A model generated the notes under the pieces. The model saw only the letters and a list, made by a program, of their open reading frames with translations, made no database searches and was not told where the DNA came from. This document shows, piece by piece, positions 1-11,860 of a DNA stretch of 64,000 nucleotides (positions within the stretch are counted from its first letter, which is position 1; every line of letters starts with the position of its first letter). The stretch is from Isochrysis galbana (lineage: Eukaryota; Haptophyta; Isochrysidales; Isochrysidaceae): contig CM030934.1 in NCBI GenBank assembly GCA_018136815.1, positions 1,396,979 to 1,460,978 on the forward strand, given 5' to 3'. Made by a program: the position numbers and the translations under genes.

Positions 1-489
1 GGGCGCGCCGGCAGCTAGCACGGAACGCGGTTCTTGCGGGGAGCTCATTGAGCTTTCCTCGGGACCCATGTTAGAGCAGTGACCACTGGCATTGCGAACG
101 GCGCATGGAGGGCGCGGAAGTGCGAAAGGAGGCTTGTGGGGGGTTGTGGCAGGCGACTGGACCCGGAAGCCCACGCGACCATACAACGAGACGGGCCCCG
201 ACTCGAGCAACGTCCACAACCACAAACGCCCCATCCCTAGCTCACGAGCGACACGCATCGCTTCCCGTAACAAAGTCCTCCCAACGCCTTGACCGCGCCA
301 ATCGGGGGCCACCCAAAAGTCGCACAGCTCGCCCGAGCGCCCACCCGACAGCGGGTTCACGCGCACCAAGCCCTTCGTCGAAGCGACCGCGAACGCTCCC
401 TTCGCGGGGCGCGAGTAGGACGGTGGGATATCGTCGCTCCAGTGCGAAAAAGGCACCACATGCATATCCTTCGCCGACCCAAGAGGCGC
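1..489 (-). CDS. GNAT-family N-acetyltransferase, partial at window edge
   Basis: Read leftwards, this frame stays open to base 1 and encodes the core of a GNAT (acetyl-CoA-dependent N-acetyltransferase) fold. Seen: a strand ending FWVAPDWRGQGVG at about 315-280, which is motif A with the R-G-Q-G-V-G pyrophosphate-binding loop; the following helix LLREAMRVARELGMGRLWL; and the late YGRVGF motif near 195-180. The best exon start is 489, after a GGTAG acceptor and in phase 0. The first in-frame ATG is at 465, which would miss the family's first helix, so an upstream exon is likely. No stop is reached: the last ~60 bases match a repeat also found at 48772-48836, so the native C-terminus may lie before that or be fused to it. 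Substrate unknown. It runs head-to-head with the cysteine-rich gene at 585. GNAT assignment is good; completeness is poor. Confidence 0.6.
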
Positions 490-584
490 CTACCTGTCCT
501 AGCCCGAATTTATACCAAGAAGGAGCGGTGCGAGGGGGACGGCCCGCATCGCGTTGTTTCGCACCAAACGTTGGACTAAAAAAA

Positions 585-1403
585 ATGGACATACGGGTAG
601 TAAATATGCCATCGAAACGACTTTTGATTGCCCTCGCGGTGGTCGTCGCAACCGTGGTCGCCGCCATCGTCGTGGCGTTGGTACTCACGAAGAAGCAGCC
701 AGACAGATGCAAGGATGTGGATGGAAAGTGTGCAAACGACAAACGATGGAGACTGTTGTCACGATCTCGTGTGTTCCGACCAAAAGTGCCGTACGGTCCC
801 ACCGTGTATCGAGAAAAGGAGGGGGTGCACTTATGGCGACGAGTGCTGTGAAGGACTTGAGTGCAATGACGATGGAGTGTGTGAGACGCCGTGCCGCGAG
901 CCAGGGCCGGTGTGCCAAAATAACTCGGAGTGCTGTGGTGAATACAAGGTGTCGTTCCGTCAATAGTGGGACATCAGTCGAATTGAGCGATCAAATGTCC
1001 ACAGTTGTATTGTAGTTGTTTAACATTAGATCTTGTTAAAATTATAAGAGAGAGACGCCGTCAAAGCTTCTTCGCTAATCACATCGGTGCACGCCGTGCA
1101 TGGGCACGGCGCGATGTGCATCGGTCCCCCCGCGGATACGCCGTGCGTGCGCATGTCAACCCGTTCCATATGTGTAGCCCCTGCGGCCCACAACTACGTA
1201 AACTGGCCATATAAGAGGTGTTTAGTTACGCAGCACCTGTGATGACTTGCAATCACATGTGCACTCCGTATACGCTGTACGCCCTCCGCGACCACGAGAC
1301 CATGACGGTGCACGCGAAAGATCAGCTATGCGAGTGGAACGGCCTCTGCGGCGATTGCAAGAAGAAGCACGGCAAGCCGTGCACCCGCGCTAGTGCAGCC
1401 TAG
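585..1403 (+). pseudogene. Cysteine-rich single-pass membrane protein, reading frame broken
   Basis: From ATG 585 a short basic N-terminus leads into one strong membrane segment (IALAVVVATVVAAIVVALVL) and then the first cysteines of a C-rich domain. The frame is lost at 734-747, where AAACGAC is followed by AAACGAT, a 7-bp near-duplication. The next frame continues the cysteine pattern (CC pairs with C-x4/5-C spacing) to a stop at 966. A further cysteine-rich stretch with CNHMC and CGDC motifs ends in a stop at 1403. It could be joined by an intron 939-1225 (GTGAAT...TTTAG, phase 2 at both ends), but this is speculative. The spacing recalls knottin or Dickkopf-like extracellular domains; no function is claimed. 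The break may be a true pseudogene lesion or an assembly error. Confidence 0.4.
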
Positions 1404-1668
1404 TTGTGGAGTTTCGATTGTTCGGGTGACAGCGCGGTATGGTAATTAATGAGTTTGGGGAGTGAATTTGTCTGCGCGAGAGGACTGTCTCTGCACATGT
1501 AATTAACTCACGAAATAGTTTCGTTACACGTTTAGGGTGTGTGCGAAAAGTTTTTTTACCCGTGGAAATAATACAATGGATATCAGAGCACGTGAAGCAA
1601 TCAGGGTACAGCGGTTCCTCTCGCTCATCCAGAAAGCACCCCCCCACTCTTGTCCAATCTTCAACCAA

Positions 1669-2065
1669 ATGAGTGGCAATCCACACTTCGCCAAGATGCG
1701 TGTGCCTCGGGCTCCCCCCCCCCCCCCCCGCGGGGACTCCATGCGTGCGCATGGAAGTTTCCGCACGCCGTCCCGGATGCGCAGAAAAAAGGGTTTCGTA
1801 TTGTGCACGCCGTGCACGCCGTGTGCATGATGAGTGGCAATCCACACTTCGCCAAGATGCGTGTGCCTCGGGCTCCCCCGCCCCCGCGGGTACTCCGTGC
1901 GTGCGCATGGAAGTTTCCGCACGGAAAAAAGGGGTTCGTCAGGTGCACGCCGTGCACGCCGTGTGCATGATGAGTGGCAATCCACACTTCCGCCAAGATG
2001 CGTGTGCCTCGGGCTCCCCCCCCCCCCGCGGGGACCCCATGCGTGCGCATGGAAGTTTCCGCGCT
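1669..2065 (+). repeat. GC-rich minisatellite, three long units
   Basis: Units beginning ATGAGTGGCAATCCACACTT start at 1669, 1830 and 1970, giving periods of 161 and 140 bp. Each carries a C-run, a CGCGGGGAC box, GTGCGTGCGCATGGAAG, an A-run, and GTGCACGCCGTGCACGCC. A diverged relative lies at about 1085-1165. Length differences sit in the C- and A-runs. The ORFs crossing it on both strands are by-products of the repeat. Confidence 0.85.
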
Positions 2066-3080
2066 ACGGCGTCTCCGCGGGGGTGGGGGTGGGGTGTGGG
2101 GGGGGGGGAGCGCGCCCTGACGGCGTGCACTTGGGTGATTGCAACTCATCACACACCCCGCCGGCCCTGGTGCACGCCTCGCTCGCCCGCCCCTCCCCTC
2201 CTCGCTCCCCCCTCTACCCTTCACTCGATTCGAAGAGGCCACGCAGCTGGAAGAGGCCACGCAGGTGGCCACGCAGCTCGAGGAGGAGGAGAAGGAGGAG
2301 GCCGATACCGCCGAGGCGCGTGTCGTAGTGGTACCTGCAGATCTGATGACTGATTGGTGCGCGCGTTTTCTTTTCATCGAGGGGCGCACGCACTAGTACT
2401 CATGTTTTTGGTGTGTGGATGACTTTCCGGGCTAGCTGTTCAGAGCTTGCCACTCGCTTCTGGAATTCTTTATTGTTAGCTGATGCTGCGTTTTTTTGAG
2501 GTCAAATTGGCGTTGCAGTTCTGGATCTGCTGGGGACGGGGGTTTCATTTTTCCCTTTGGTGGCATGGCTACTCGCACTTCCATTATCATCGATAAAAAA
2601 ATTATGGGCGAATGTCCCCCCCGGGCGGCGTCTCCCTCGTGCGTCGTCTCCGGCCGAGAGAATTGGCATATGGCGGAAAGAGAGGTGTGATGAATTTTTA
2701 AAGTTTCTTTCTTATGATCCATTGCAATCGCTTGAGTACTACATCATCAGCCGTCATTCCATTTATAGATATGGTTGAGCACTGTGAGGTGGGTGCCTTT
2801 GCTCAAATACTATAAGATTGTTTTTGTACCGGGAGCGGCGCATCGCGTATTTGGAAACGAGGGGTACCAAATGAAGGCAAACGACCTTTATTTGTTTGGT
2901 AGGAGGCTACTATGGCATAGAGTCCCCTTTGTCAGCATGCCAAGTGGCATCATAGAGGGGTGGGTGGTGCTGCCCTTTCCCCCATCCGGGGGAGGGGGGA
3001 GGGATTGTGCCCTCCCCCATGTGCAACCAAGCATACACTTAGTTGAGCCCTGGCCTAGTATAACTTGACGAAAATACGGC
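2066..3080. other. Intergenic, no confident gene
   Basis: 2066-2200 is C/G-run sequence. 2220-2396 (+) reads as a short acidic peptide rich in EEATQ and EEEE ending at a TAG, with no recognisable family; it could be a stray exon. 2700-2900 shows nothing. At about 2955-3053 the bottom strand holds a 5' fragment of the dispersed SINE-like family (AACTAAGTGTATGCTTGG, then ATGGGGGAGGGCAC). Confidence 0.4.
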
Positions 3081-6000
3081 CTACATGAGCACCGTAGACG
3101 ACCCTCTAGAGCAGTGCGGTTCGCGTGTGTGGTGCATGGTACCGCTAACCGCTTTGCCCTGAAGCCGCTGTAAGAGCCGGATACAGATCTGGAAGATCCA
3201 CGAGCTGCCAATCACCACCCGAAAGTTCTGCAAACGCGAGCCGCCGACACCGCCTCGAGACCAAGGACGATGTGTCTCACCATCCTTGCGCCTTGCACCG
3301 CCGTAATCCATTTCAACGGGTGGTTTGTCTAGCCCAACTAGTGAGGCGTCCAACACGTGTGATACGTTCAACTCGAGACCGGACGGATTCATGTAGATGT
3401 CGCGATTCATCTCCTCGGCGGCGAGCATAACAAACACACCAAAATAAACCGAAGTGAGCACGGAGGCTCCAAACAAGAAGAAGCCTGGGAGCAGAGCGAC
3501 TCGCGCTACTCCTAGAATGGTTGGAACGGGCACGAGTTCATCAAAATACAGTAGAATGAGTTCGTCTATCGTTTCCGACTTGTCTACCATCATCTGATGT
3601 AAAATTGGGCCCAGGCCCATAAGCGCGATGACCATCGTTGTGAAAAAAACTTCTGAGCAAGAAAAAGACCAGCACAACCTCGCTACGAAAACAAGGTGGT
3701 GGCGCATTCCAACGCGGAGCGGAATGCACCATAGAATGACGCAGGCTGAAAGCCATAATACAGGTGCGATGAGAAGGAAGGCAATGAAGCACCAAGCCAA
3801 GAAGTGTGTTCCCATTCCAGCCGATGAATCTTCGGCGAGGGCTCGCATGGACTGCCACATGCTCCATAGCGACCAGGATCGCCGCTTATGCGGGTTGTTG
3901 TCCAACATCATCTCGTCCACCAATCCAACCGATTGCGTTTCGACGCATCCGAGAAAGATGGATGCTACACTACCCACAGTAGAGAAGACAAGTCCTAGAG
4001 TGAACAAGAGCTGTTGCGTAAGGCTGAGCTTCCATCGATGCGAGATCCAATCGAGTCCTAGAAAGTGGGAGAAAGTGTGCGACCGTAGAAGGGCGGGAGC
4101 GCCCCGACGTGCTTCCAACCCACGATCATCGCAGCGCTGGCCATCGACACCAGCACGAGCCACGCCACTAATGCGACCGCTGAACGCAAGGCCATTTCGC
4201 TCATCCGGCCCGGGCAAGCCGTCGACGCATTTTTGTCCCTTCGCGACTATACCTGCCGCGTGAGCGGCCTCCACTTGTTGGCGTAATAGGGCCAAGTCAA
4301 CTGACATGTGCATGTGCAAGACAGCCGCCGAGAGCGCAAGCAAGAGAAGATACGAGAACATAAAATAGAAGAGCCCTTCTCGCGGCACCAAGTGGAAACG
4401 TGTTTGCAATACGGGCGACTTTCCGTTCCGTATGTCCTCGAGCGGAAGGTCGATGCGAAGGCCGTTATTTGTCGCCATGGCCATCATGGTGATCGTGGCT
4501 TCAAGCAGAGACCATTTGCCGACGAAGTCCAGAAAAAGGAGCCCAAGGCGACGAAGGCGAGCGGGGAGAAGCGCGCTGGGCGCCCAGATTGCGAAGATAT
4601 TCAGCAAACATTTGACTGATGGATACACGCCCGCGCCAATGAAAATGGCCGCTGCCATAGGATATCCTGACCACCCGATCTCGTAAAACCGAAGAGCCGA
4701 ATTGACGATGGTAAAGGAAAAGACATCTATTGTCGGCAACGCCTCTCCTGCAACCGTCACATCGACGCTAATTGAGGCCGCGGGCCATGTGTACCCATAG
4801 CCCAAAAGGGCGAGACAAACTATTAGCCCCGCAGTCATGCAACAGCACATCCAAAACGGGTACCGTGAGGCGAGACTCGACGCCGATAGCCTGCGAGATT
4901 CGTCCAACCAAGGGGCATCTGGGCTTGGCCATGACGTCGCATCCAGACTTTGCCAAGGCCGAGAGGATTCACGCACCGGCTTAGTATCCAACAGGGAAAG
5001 TAGCCTCAAAGCTCCAATCATGACCCCCGTCACGGTGAGAATTGTCGCCACCATCATGTAGCCGACCCATGCTTCGGCGCTGCGCCGCTCCTCTAGCAGC
5101 TCTAGCGATGACGGGGCGCCCGAAACCGGCTCAGAAAAGAAAACTGATGCACTGCGTGCAGCGCATTGTGCGTGCATATCCCGCACTCTTTGGCTTACAA
5201 ACGCATTGAGGAACTGGATAGCGCCATTCTGAAGGAGCCCCAAAACCCTGCGTATCGCTGCTGTGCGAAGGTGATAGACTGACCGTGGGGAATTTCCGGA
5301 GACAGACGTCGTGTTCCCACCAGCGCGAAGCCACACATCAAACCTGTCAAAATACAAAACGAAGTCGGCAATGCGTGCCAAGTGGAGCGGTTCCAGAGCG
5401 CACACCGAAATACTTTCGCCCGTCGTCATCGTAGGTAGAAGGCCCCCTAGCAACTCGACGAGCAAGTCCACCGCGAAGTCTGCGCCGGCCACATGAACAC
5501 CTCCTTCCCAAACAAAATTCTGACTGAGTATCTCGACATTCACGGTGAAATTGAGCTCGAAAGGCGCCAGCTCGTCAGCAGAGACGAAGGTGTTGCCGGA
5601 GAAGTTGGCGAGTTGGCGAGGAGGAAAGAAAGCAACGTTGCGCGTGTCTCCATTCCCACGCCGCTGTTGGCCACCAACACCCCACACATTGTGCACCAAA
5701 GCGCCGACGTTGCTATCGGCACGCAAAACGTCGATCGCGTAAAAAGAGTGAAGCCCGCTGATCGAAATGTTGCGCAGGCGTGCCGTACATGGGACCAATC
5801 CAAGGCCGAGACGATAGTGTTCGGCTAGGGGCAACTCAATAGAGGCATGGCCAAAATGGTCGAGCCACTGGCGTGGCACTTCAATTCGGCCGTCGTCGCC
5901 GCTCAGCTCTTGCAGAGCACGGTTGGTGTTTGATGGAGTGAAGAGTGCGTGTAGACGACCGAGGAGCTCGGAGTCCCGCCAGTCTGTGTACGGCGAGCCG

Positions 6001-8791
6001 GCATCGGCATCGCGATGTAGTACAGTGCCCAAGGAAAGCGGTGTTTCCCTGCTGAAATTTGCATATGGAGCACCGAGATGTCTAGGGAGCTCATTGGGTA
6101 GGTGTGGGCAGTGGGCAGCTTCTGACAAGCTTTCGATGATCTGCGATGGGAAGGCCAAGGCTTCTGTGACCGGACCGCTCGAGAGCGCTCGGAGTACTCG
6201 CGGAATGGATCTGCCCATTGTGGTGGAGAGGAGTTTGAAGGCATTGTTGATGACATCCGCAATTTGGTCGTCGAGATGAGTCAAGGTGGAACCATGGGGC
6301 GAGGAGCCACTAGAAGGGCGCGACAAGGCGAAATTCATGGGTGCAAGCTCAAACTTAAGAGCGCGCAAGCCTAGCCCAGGGACCGCATGAAGAAGGCAGC
6401 GTGGGTCCGCAAGGAGCTGCTGCCATTGAAGGTGTCGGATGGCGGAGAAGTTGAAACCTAGCTGGATGGTGGCGTCCAGCTTAATATTGTGCACCACGAC
6501 GTCCACCTATTGGTGGCACGCATGGCATAGGATGTGTGAGACCGTCGGGCCGCAAACAAATGTCATTTCAGTGTGTTTCGTCGGAATCAGGATGGCATCT
6601 TGTGCCTCGTAAGAGCAAGGATGGCGGGCAACATCATTTCCGAGTCGTACCGTGTATTGATCGCTAAATGGAGTTGGCCGCACACAGCAATGTCGAAAGC
6701 AAGGCGAGCGATCATCCACTGCCCATCCCTGAATGAACCCGCAGGTCGTTAGGCTGTCATGGGAGAAGTTGGCTCCGACACGGAAGGGGACAGACAGGGC
6801 CGCCATGTTTCATGGGGGAAGTCATCCGACGTTAAGCGTAGAACGCAACACGGCCGAGCATTTTGCTCACCTTGGCGCCTGGAGGATCCATTGGGCAAGC
6901 GAATTGCTCCGTCCAAACGCAGCTGCAATCAAAATCCGCTGGGGCGCCCAGGACAAGTACAGCGTCTTTGCTTTCCCTGTGGTCATTAGTATAAATGCAA
7001 CTCTATGTAGGAGTGGGACGGACTCCGGCGGACATGCTAGGTGCGGATTGCAGGCCATGCCTTCAGGCGAATTGGAGCAGCTGCGTAATCGCGTAATCCC
7101 ATCGTCATTGCACATACGTGCTAGCACCGCTCACCTGCTCTCTTGCAGCTCGACGTGAACACGCAGTCGTGCTTTGAGGTGACGTAGCTGAAAGGCTGCT
7201 CGCAAAGAAACCTCGTCCACCATCTTCAACTGCAGAATCTCGAAGCTATCCAGCCCATCGAGTGTGCCCCCCGTCACATCAAGTGTCACCGTGCCCAGTC
7301 GCGGCAGATTCAGCTCAACCCCCGATAATGCGCTCCGAAACGAACTGGGCATGCTGATGCCGTATCCACCCTCCTCAGGTACGGGTGCAGTGGAGGAATC
7401 TCGCCTAGTGGCGATTCCGTCCCTCTGATGGGGTTGGGCGGGTTGGATACCAGCTGTGGTATGCTCGTCTTCTAGAAGGGTTCGGATGCTGCCAATTGGG
7501 TTACGGTATCTTGGAGCGTTGGAGATCGCCCGCTCAGAAAAAAAGGCCGCCACTGCGCGAACCAATCGGTTCGTCATTGCCGCTGTTTGCTGAGGCTGTG
7601 ATAGTGTCTCGTTCAGCAAGCGGGCGATTGGTGTCGAATGGAGCATGTCGGCCCATCTTGTCACGCCCTCAAGGGCGATCTCAGAGAAAGGGGTTGGCGT
7701 GGAAGACAGATAAGGTATCAGATGTTCCCTAAGGACACGGATGGCGTCGGCTGCTCTTTGCTCCACAAAATAAGCAAGCAAGTCGGAGATGAAGGCTGTG
7801 ACAAGCCACTCGAGCAACAACCCAAATGTGTGGATGAAGGGCGTGACGAGGAAGTCCGTCAGTGTGAATCCCACCTAAAAACAAGAGGGTGTAGACCAGA
7901 TGCACAAGGTCGGTGCGTCTGCATCGGCTCGCTGGTGCAGCACTCAAAAAAAAAAAGCTAAGAAATATGCGTCCCTCACTCGTACAATGATCCCTGTAGT
8001 CGGTGCTCTGACGCGTGTGAACGGAACTGAGATGCCCGCAGGCATCCCTTCTGAGTCCACATCTAGCTGCAAATGGATTTCGCCTAACATCGAGTGCGCA
8101 CGAGGAATGGGTGGTGCCATTAAATCTTGAGAGCAGCCTTGGGGGCGCCATGGGCAAAGAATGCGTGGCACGACGGGCTCGAGTGGCTATCACCACGACC
8201 ATCAAGGATTTCAACACGGGCCGGATCCCGGTCACCCTTCAGGAACAGGCCTCCCTCAGACGCAGGTGCCATGGTGGCAGACGCACCTTTCACATCCGAG
8301 ACGTCGATTGCCACGTCCTCTGCAACAGCACCGACGAGGGTGTGTACAATGGCATATTTGGCCTCTGGCAAGACCAGCGTCACGGAGTCATCTCCGTGTG
8401 CAGGGCGTGGGTGGGCCCAGCCGTTGCGTACGTCAACCGAGCTGAAATGGCATCGGAAATCGGCCTGCTCGAACTTAAGGACCAGCCGGGCGGTACGAGT
8501 TGGGAGATCGGCTGGTCCAGGCGACTCGTGCTCGATCACGTGCGAGGCTAGCGCCCCGGTGCTGCCTGGATATCCGAGTCGGATGCCAGAGCAGCGGATG
8601 CGGCGCAGGTCGACAGACATGCTGGGTGTGCCGTGAGCCTCCGCGTCGGTCGGGTGACCGGAATAGAGCTGGAGGATCAGCCGGTTGCTCACGATTGTGA
8701 GCGAGTCCAGCCAGCGCTGGAGCTCCTGCGCGAGGGCGAGGTGCGCGTTCAGCAGCAGCAGGAGGAGCCATGCGCGCGGCAGGCCCATCAA
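3081..8791 (-). CDS. TULIP/BPI-like ectodomain fused to PqiA-like multi-pass membrane domain
   Basis: Exons, right to left: 8791-8194, 8083-7980, 7874-7135, 7080-6871, 6753-6651 and 6506-3081. Introns are 110, 105, 54, 117 and about 144 bp; phases 1,0,2,2,0 agree at each junction and sum to 1726 residues. Donors such as GTGAGC and GTGAGG are clear; the 6650 donor (GTACGA) is the weakest. A signal peptide (AWLLLLLLNAHLALAQ) starts the protein. About 1060 lumenal residues follow; residues 230-310 resemble the amphipathic helices of TULIP lipid-binding proteins (BPI/LBP). The last ~640 residues hold about ten membrane spans with two PqiA-like repeats (KWSLLEATITMMAMATN and CWSFSCSEVFFTTMVIALMG). 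Bacterial PqiA works in lipid transport between membranes, so a lipid-handling role is inferred. The multi-pass topology is certain, PqiA relation probable, TULIP relation tentative. Confidence 0.6.
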
Positions 8792-8922
8792 GAGAGAGAG
8801 AGGCGGGGGGGGGGAGAGAGGGAGGGGGGGGGGGGCGGTGGGGGGGGGAGTGGTTGGGAGGGAGGGAGAGAGAGAGAGAGAGACAAGAGAGAGAGGGAGA
8901 GAGAGGGAGAGAGAGGGAGAGA

Positions 8923-8965
<43 letters not shown>

Positions 8966-9045
8966 AGAGAGGAGAGAGAGGCCGGGGGGAGGAGAGGGGG
9001 CAGGGTGCGATTGGAGGAGAGAGAGGAGCGAGAGAGCGATTATTT
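8792..9045. promoter_or_regulatory. GA/CT tract upstream of the PqiA-like gene
   Basis: About 250 bases of almost pure G and A on the top strand, so a pyrimidine-rich leader directly before the ATG at 8791 on the coding strand. GAGAGG and (GA)n blocks dominate, with G-runs at 8805-8850. It may act as 5' UTR or core promoter and could form triplex DNA. Arg/Glu/Gly-rich ORFs across it are not genes. Confidence 0.5.
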
Positions 9046-9722
9046 TATGAAAAATCCGTCGAGGGTGCTGGGGTCCTCGTTGAGATCCTTGGCGTGTGTG
9101 GTCGTGGTGATGCCCACTCGAGCCCGTCGTGAGAGAGAAGAATTTGGTGAATCGCGCTGATTCCTCTGCCGTCCATCCATCCTCCTTCTTCCTACTGTCC
9201 CTCTCTCCCGCCCTCCTTTGCTTGTTCTCTCTAGGATACTACTACTCTACTCTAGAGCTAGGGTATAAAGCTGATTCACTCCAAGCTGGGTTTAGTACTC
9301 CCTCGGGTGGATGAATATGCCTTCAAGGATAATTTAAAATTCTCCTAAGGCACACGCACAGCCTAGTAATGGGTGATGGGTACTCCGTGCCCACTCAATT
9401 CCTGAGCGCGCGTTGAACCCTGGCAAAGTGTTCTTCGCCCCCCCAGCAGCCTCCCCTGCAGCTCTATGGCCCCAGGACTCGCATCGCAGCCAGGGCCAGG
9501 GGCATGCACAAGCCCAGCTTTGTCTTTTGTCTCCCAGGCACCCCCGTCGCGCGCGCGACGCAGGGGGCGCTGCGGCTGCATCTCCCCTCGCCGTTGCGAT
9601 CGACGACGCTGCCGCGGATGTTCGATTCGTGAGGGTGAGGGGGGAGGGGCAGGAGACGAGCCTGCCGGGCGGTCCCGGCGTCGAGCAGCCGCTCGCACAT
9701 CATACACACAACCGGGGGGCGC
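9046..9722. other. Intergenic, no supported gene
   Basis: A pyrimidine-rich patch at 9165-9235 is followed by AT-richer sequence. 9420-9720 is GC-rich with ORFs on both strands, but none has a recognisable domain or start context. Confidence 0.35.
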
Positions 9723-11860
9723 GTGACTCCGCAGGAGGACACGATGGAGCGCGCCCTTAAGGCCATTCTGTGTTGGTACCACCCCGACGCCGACAAGTCG
9801 GTGTGGAGAACGAAGGCGGACTGGGCGCGGGAGTTGGGCATTGACAGGCCGAGGTTCACCTACTGGGAGGCGCGCATAGGTGAGGAGACAATCGACATGA
9901 TCAAGATCAAGCGCGGAGTTGTTCCTCTTCCGGACCGACCGCCCTCCTCTACAGGTGAGCAGCGCTCGTATGCACGCACATCATCGGTTTCGCCAGCAGC
10001 ACGCGTGTTGGGCACGCTGCATGGCTACGACCTAGACGCCTTGCAAGAAGCAGCTAGAAGCGGGCTGCACGCGCATTGGTGATAAGCGGCCGTATGGTGC
10101 AAAGGGCTCGCGAGGAACATATCGGGAAGGTGTGAAGTGGGCTGCTGTGGAGATGGTGAAAGCACCTGGCAAAACTATACACCTCCCCGATAATAACGGC
10201 GCGCGATATACACTACACTACAAACACATCACCCACACGCGCGTGGGAACTTACAACCGCTTCCCAGACAGAGATAGCACATGCCGTCTATGCGGAGTAG
10301 CCGACGAATCGTCAACCCATCTAGGCGAATGCCCGAAACTCGTCAGCATCTTCGAGACGCTCAATGCGGCGGCTCGATTCACGCCCGAACCGAATAGGAG
10401 CAGAGAAAATAAAGCTATAACTAACGGACAACCTATTCATATACCCAGAGGGCAACGCCCCGAAAGCGATATACACCCTATACACGCTAGCTTGGAGATA
10501 CATACATCATAACGGACTTCTACAGAATCCACTACGACGGCATCACATTCTCAAAAGAGTCGGTATTGGTAAGAATACTAGAAAGGTTGACGGATCCGAG
10601 GTTACCACTGCCTCGGATGGGAACGGAGGGAACGGAAGGGAAGCGGCGAGAGGCGCGGCGGAAGTTGGGGAGTGGCCAATGACGGGCTGGACCACCTCCT
10701 CAGCAGAGAAAGGCGGGAGGACGGGCTTGGGCGAGGGCGAGCGCGACGACGGAGCGGACATGGCTGGGCGGATCGGGATGGATAGGCTGGGGCTGAGGGA
10801 TTGGAGAGGTTTGGTATTGAGGTAGTGTTGAGAACGAGGGACGAGAACGGGGACGAGAACGAGGACGAGAGCGACGAACGAAGAACGACAGCCGACAGAC
10901 GGCTAGAGGCCGATGGACCGACGAGATGACACTACACTCACATCAACACTCTCCACACTAACGTATCCCTATCACGGAACGCACAGGAACCCGCTGGCAG
11001 ATCGAACAAGGAAGAGAATGCCGACAAGAGAGCGACGGGGCGACGGACGATCCGACGGGGCGACAGTTACGCACAGGAATAAGGAGGGAATCTTTCGAAA
11101 ACCCTTAAGTGATTTGATGAAGACCGAAGTAAAATAGCGCCACGATATAATCCAACGGCCAACACCTGAGGGGGAATCAGGGTCACACATGGGGGCGGTT
11201 CCTTGCACCGGCGATACCTGACCGCGCGACTTAGCCTAAAACGCGAGGAGCACGCAAGGAGGTAAGCCAGGTGGGGGGCAAGCAGGCGACAAAGGAGGCG
11301 ATAAAGGAGGCGAGGGCAACAAGGGCGAATGGACGAATGTAGGACACTACGACGGTGACTCGTGGCTAGCCTGCAAGGAGGGAACAAAGAAACGCAAACA
11401 ACTTCTAAAACAAAAAGGTCGATCGCGGATGCGACAAAGGTACACAATTCTGAGCAAAGCACTACTCTTTGCCCACACGACAGACTCGGCTAGAACCGCC
11501 CAAGCGGGCATGGGCAGGCAGCCGAAAAAAAGGATAGACACAAATGACTTTTACCCCTTATTTATACACGGTCGATGACAACAAACATCTAACACCCAGC
11601 ACAGAACTTATCGCACTCGCCTCCAAGCTGGGGGCGGCACACATCGTAGACGTAGAGTGCTCCAGAGAACTAGACAAATGAACAATATAACTCGGGAGCA
11701 CCCAACTCGCGTAAGACGCGGCTACACCGCATCCAGACCTCAAGAAAGAACCCAGCGTAACCTCCCCAGAGACACCAAAAAAAAATAAAAAAAATGGCAT
11801 CATATTCAACAGGCCTGCCCCAAAGCCGCACTCCGAACCAGGCTCTTGGTAGTGCACGAG
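9723..11860 (+). mobile_element. Degenerate non-LTR retrotransposon 3' region interrupted by a solo LTR
   Basis: Frames on the plus strand encode the C-terminal end of an LTR-less retrotransposon polyprotein. 9747-9920 carries a segment with WRTKADWARELGI. 10132-10380 carries a zinc finger (CRLCGVADESSTHLGEC; C-x2-C-x8-H-x3-C) of the kind found after LINE reverse transcriptases. A conserved tail (AWRYIITDFY, then LSKALLFA and ARTAQAGMG) follows, ending near 11668 with LGAAHIVDVECSRELDK. Several frameshifts and stops are present, so it is dead. The tail is split at 10588-11436 by an LTR. The same tail recurs on the minus strand at 48998-49520. The 3' flank contains GGTAGTGCAC, shared with other elements here. 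The RT core itself is absent. Confidence 0.6.
10588..11436 (-). mobile_element. 849-bp solo LTR with 5-bp target duplication
   Basis: On the minus strand the element begins TGTCGCATCCGCGATCG and ends CGGATCCGTCA, so it has TG...CA ends with an imperfect terminal inverted repeat. It is flanked by AAGGT at 10583-10587 and 11437-11441. Removing it and one AAGGT rejoins the host retroelement tail in frame (LERYTILSKALLFA), matching the uninterrupted relative at 49.2 kb. A copy of exactly the same length lies inverted at 36652-37500. The Ser/Pro-rich ORF inside it is unlikely to be functional. Confidence 0.85.

Noticed and set aside
105-584. N-terminal extension of the cysteine-rich protein
   Set aside because: It is antisense to the GNAT frame, has no domain, and the membrane segment has its own ATG at 585.
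8633-9160. Arg/Glu/Gly-rich ORFs on the plus strand
   Set aside because: Antisense to the first exon of the PqiA-like gene and through a (GA)n tract.
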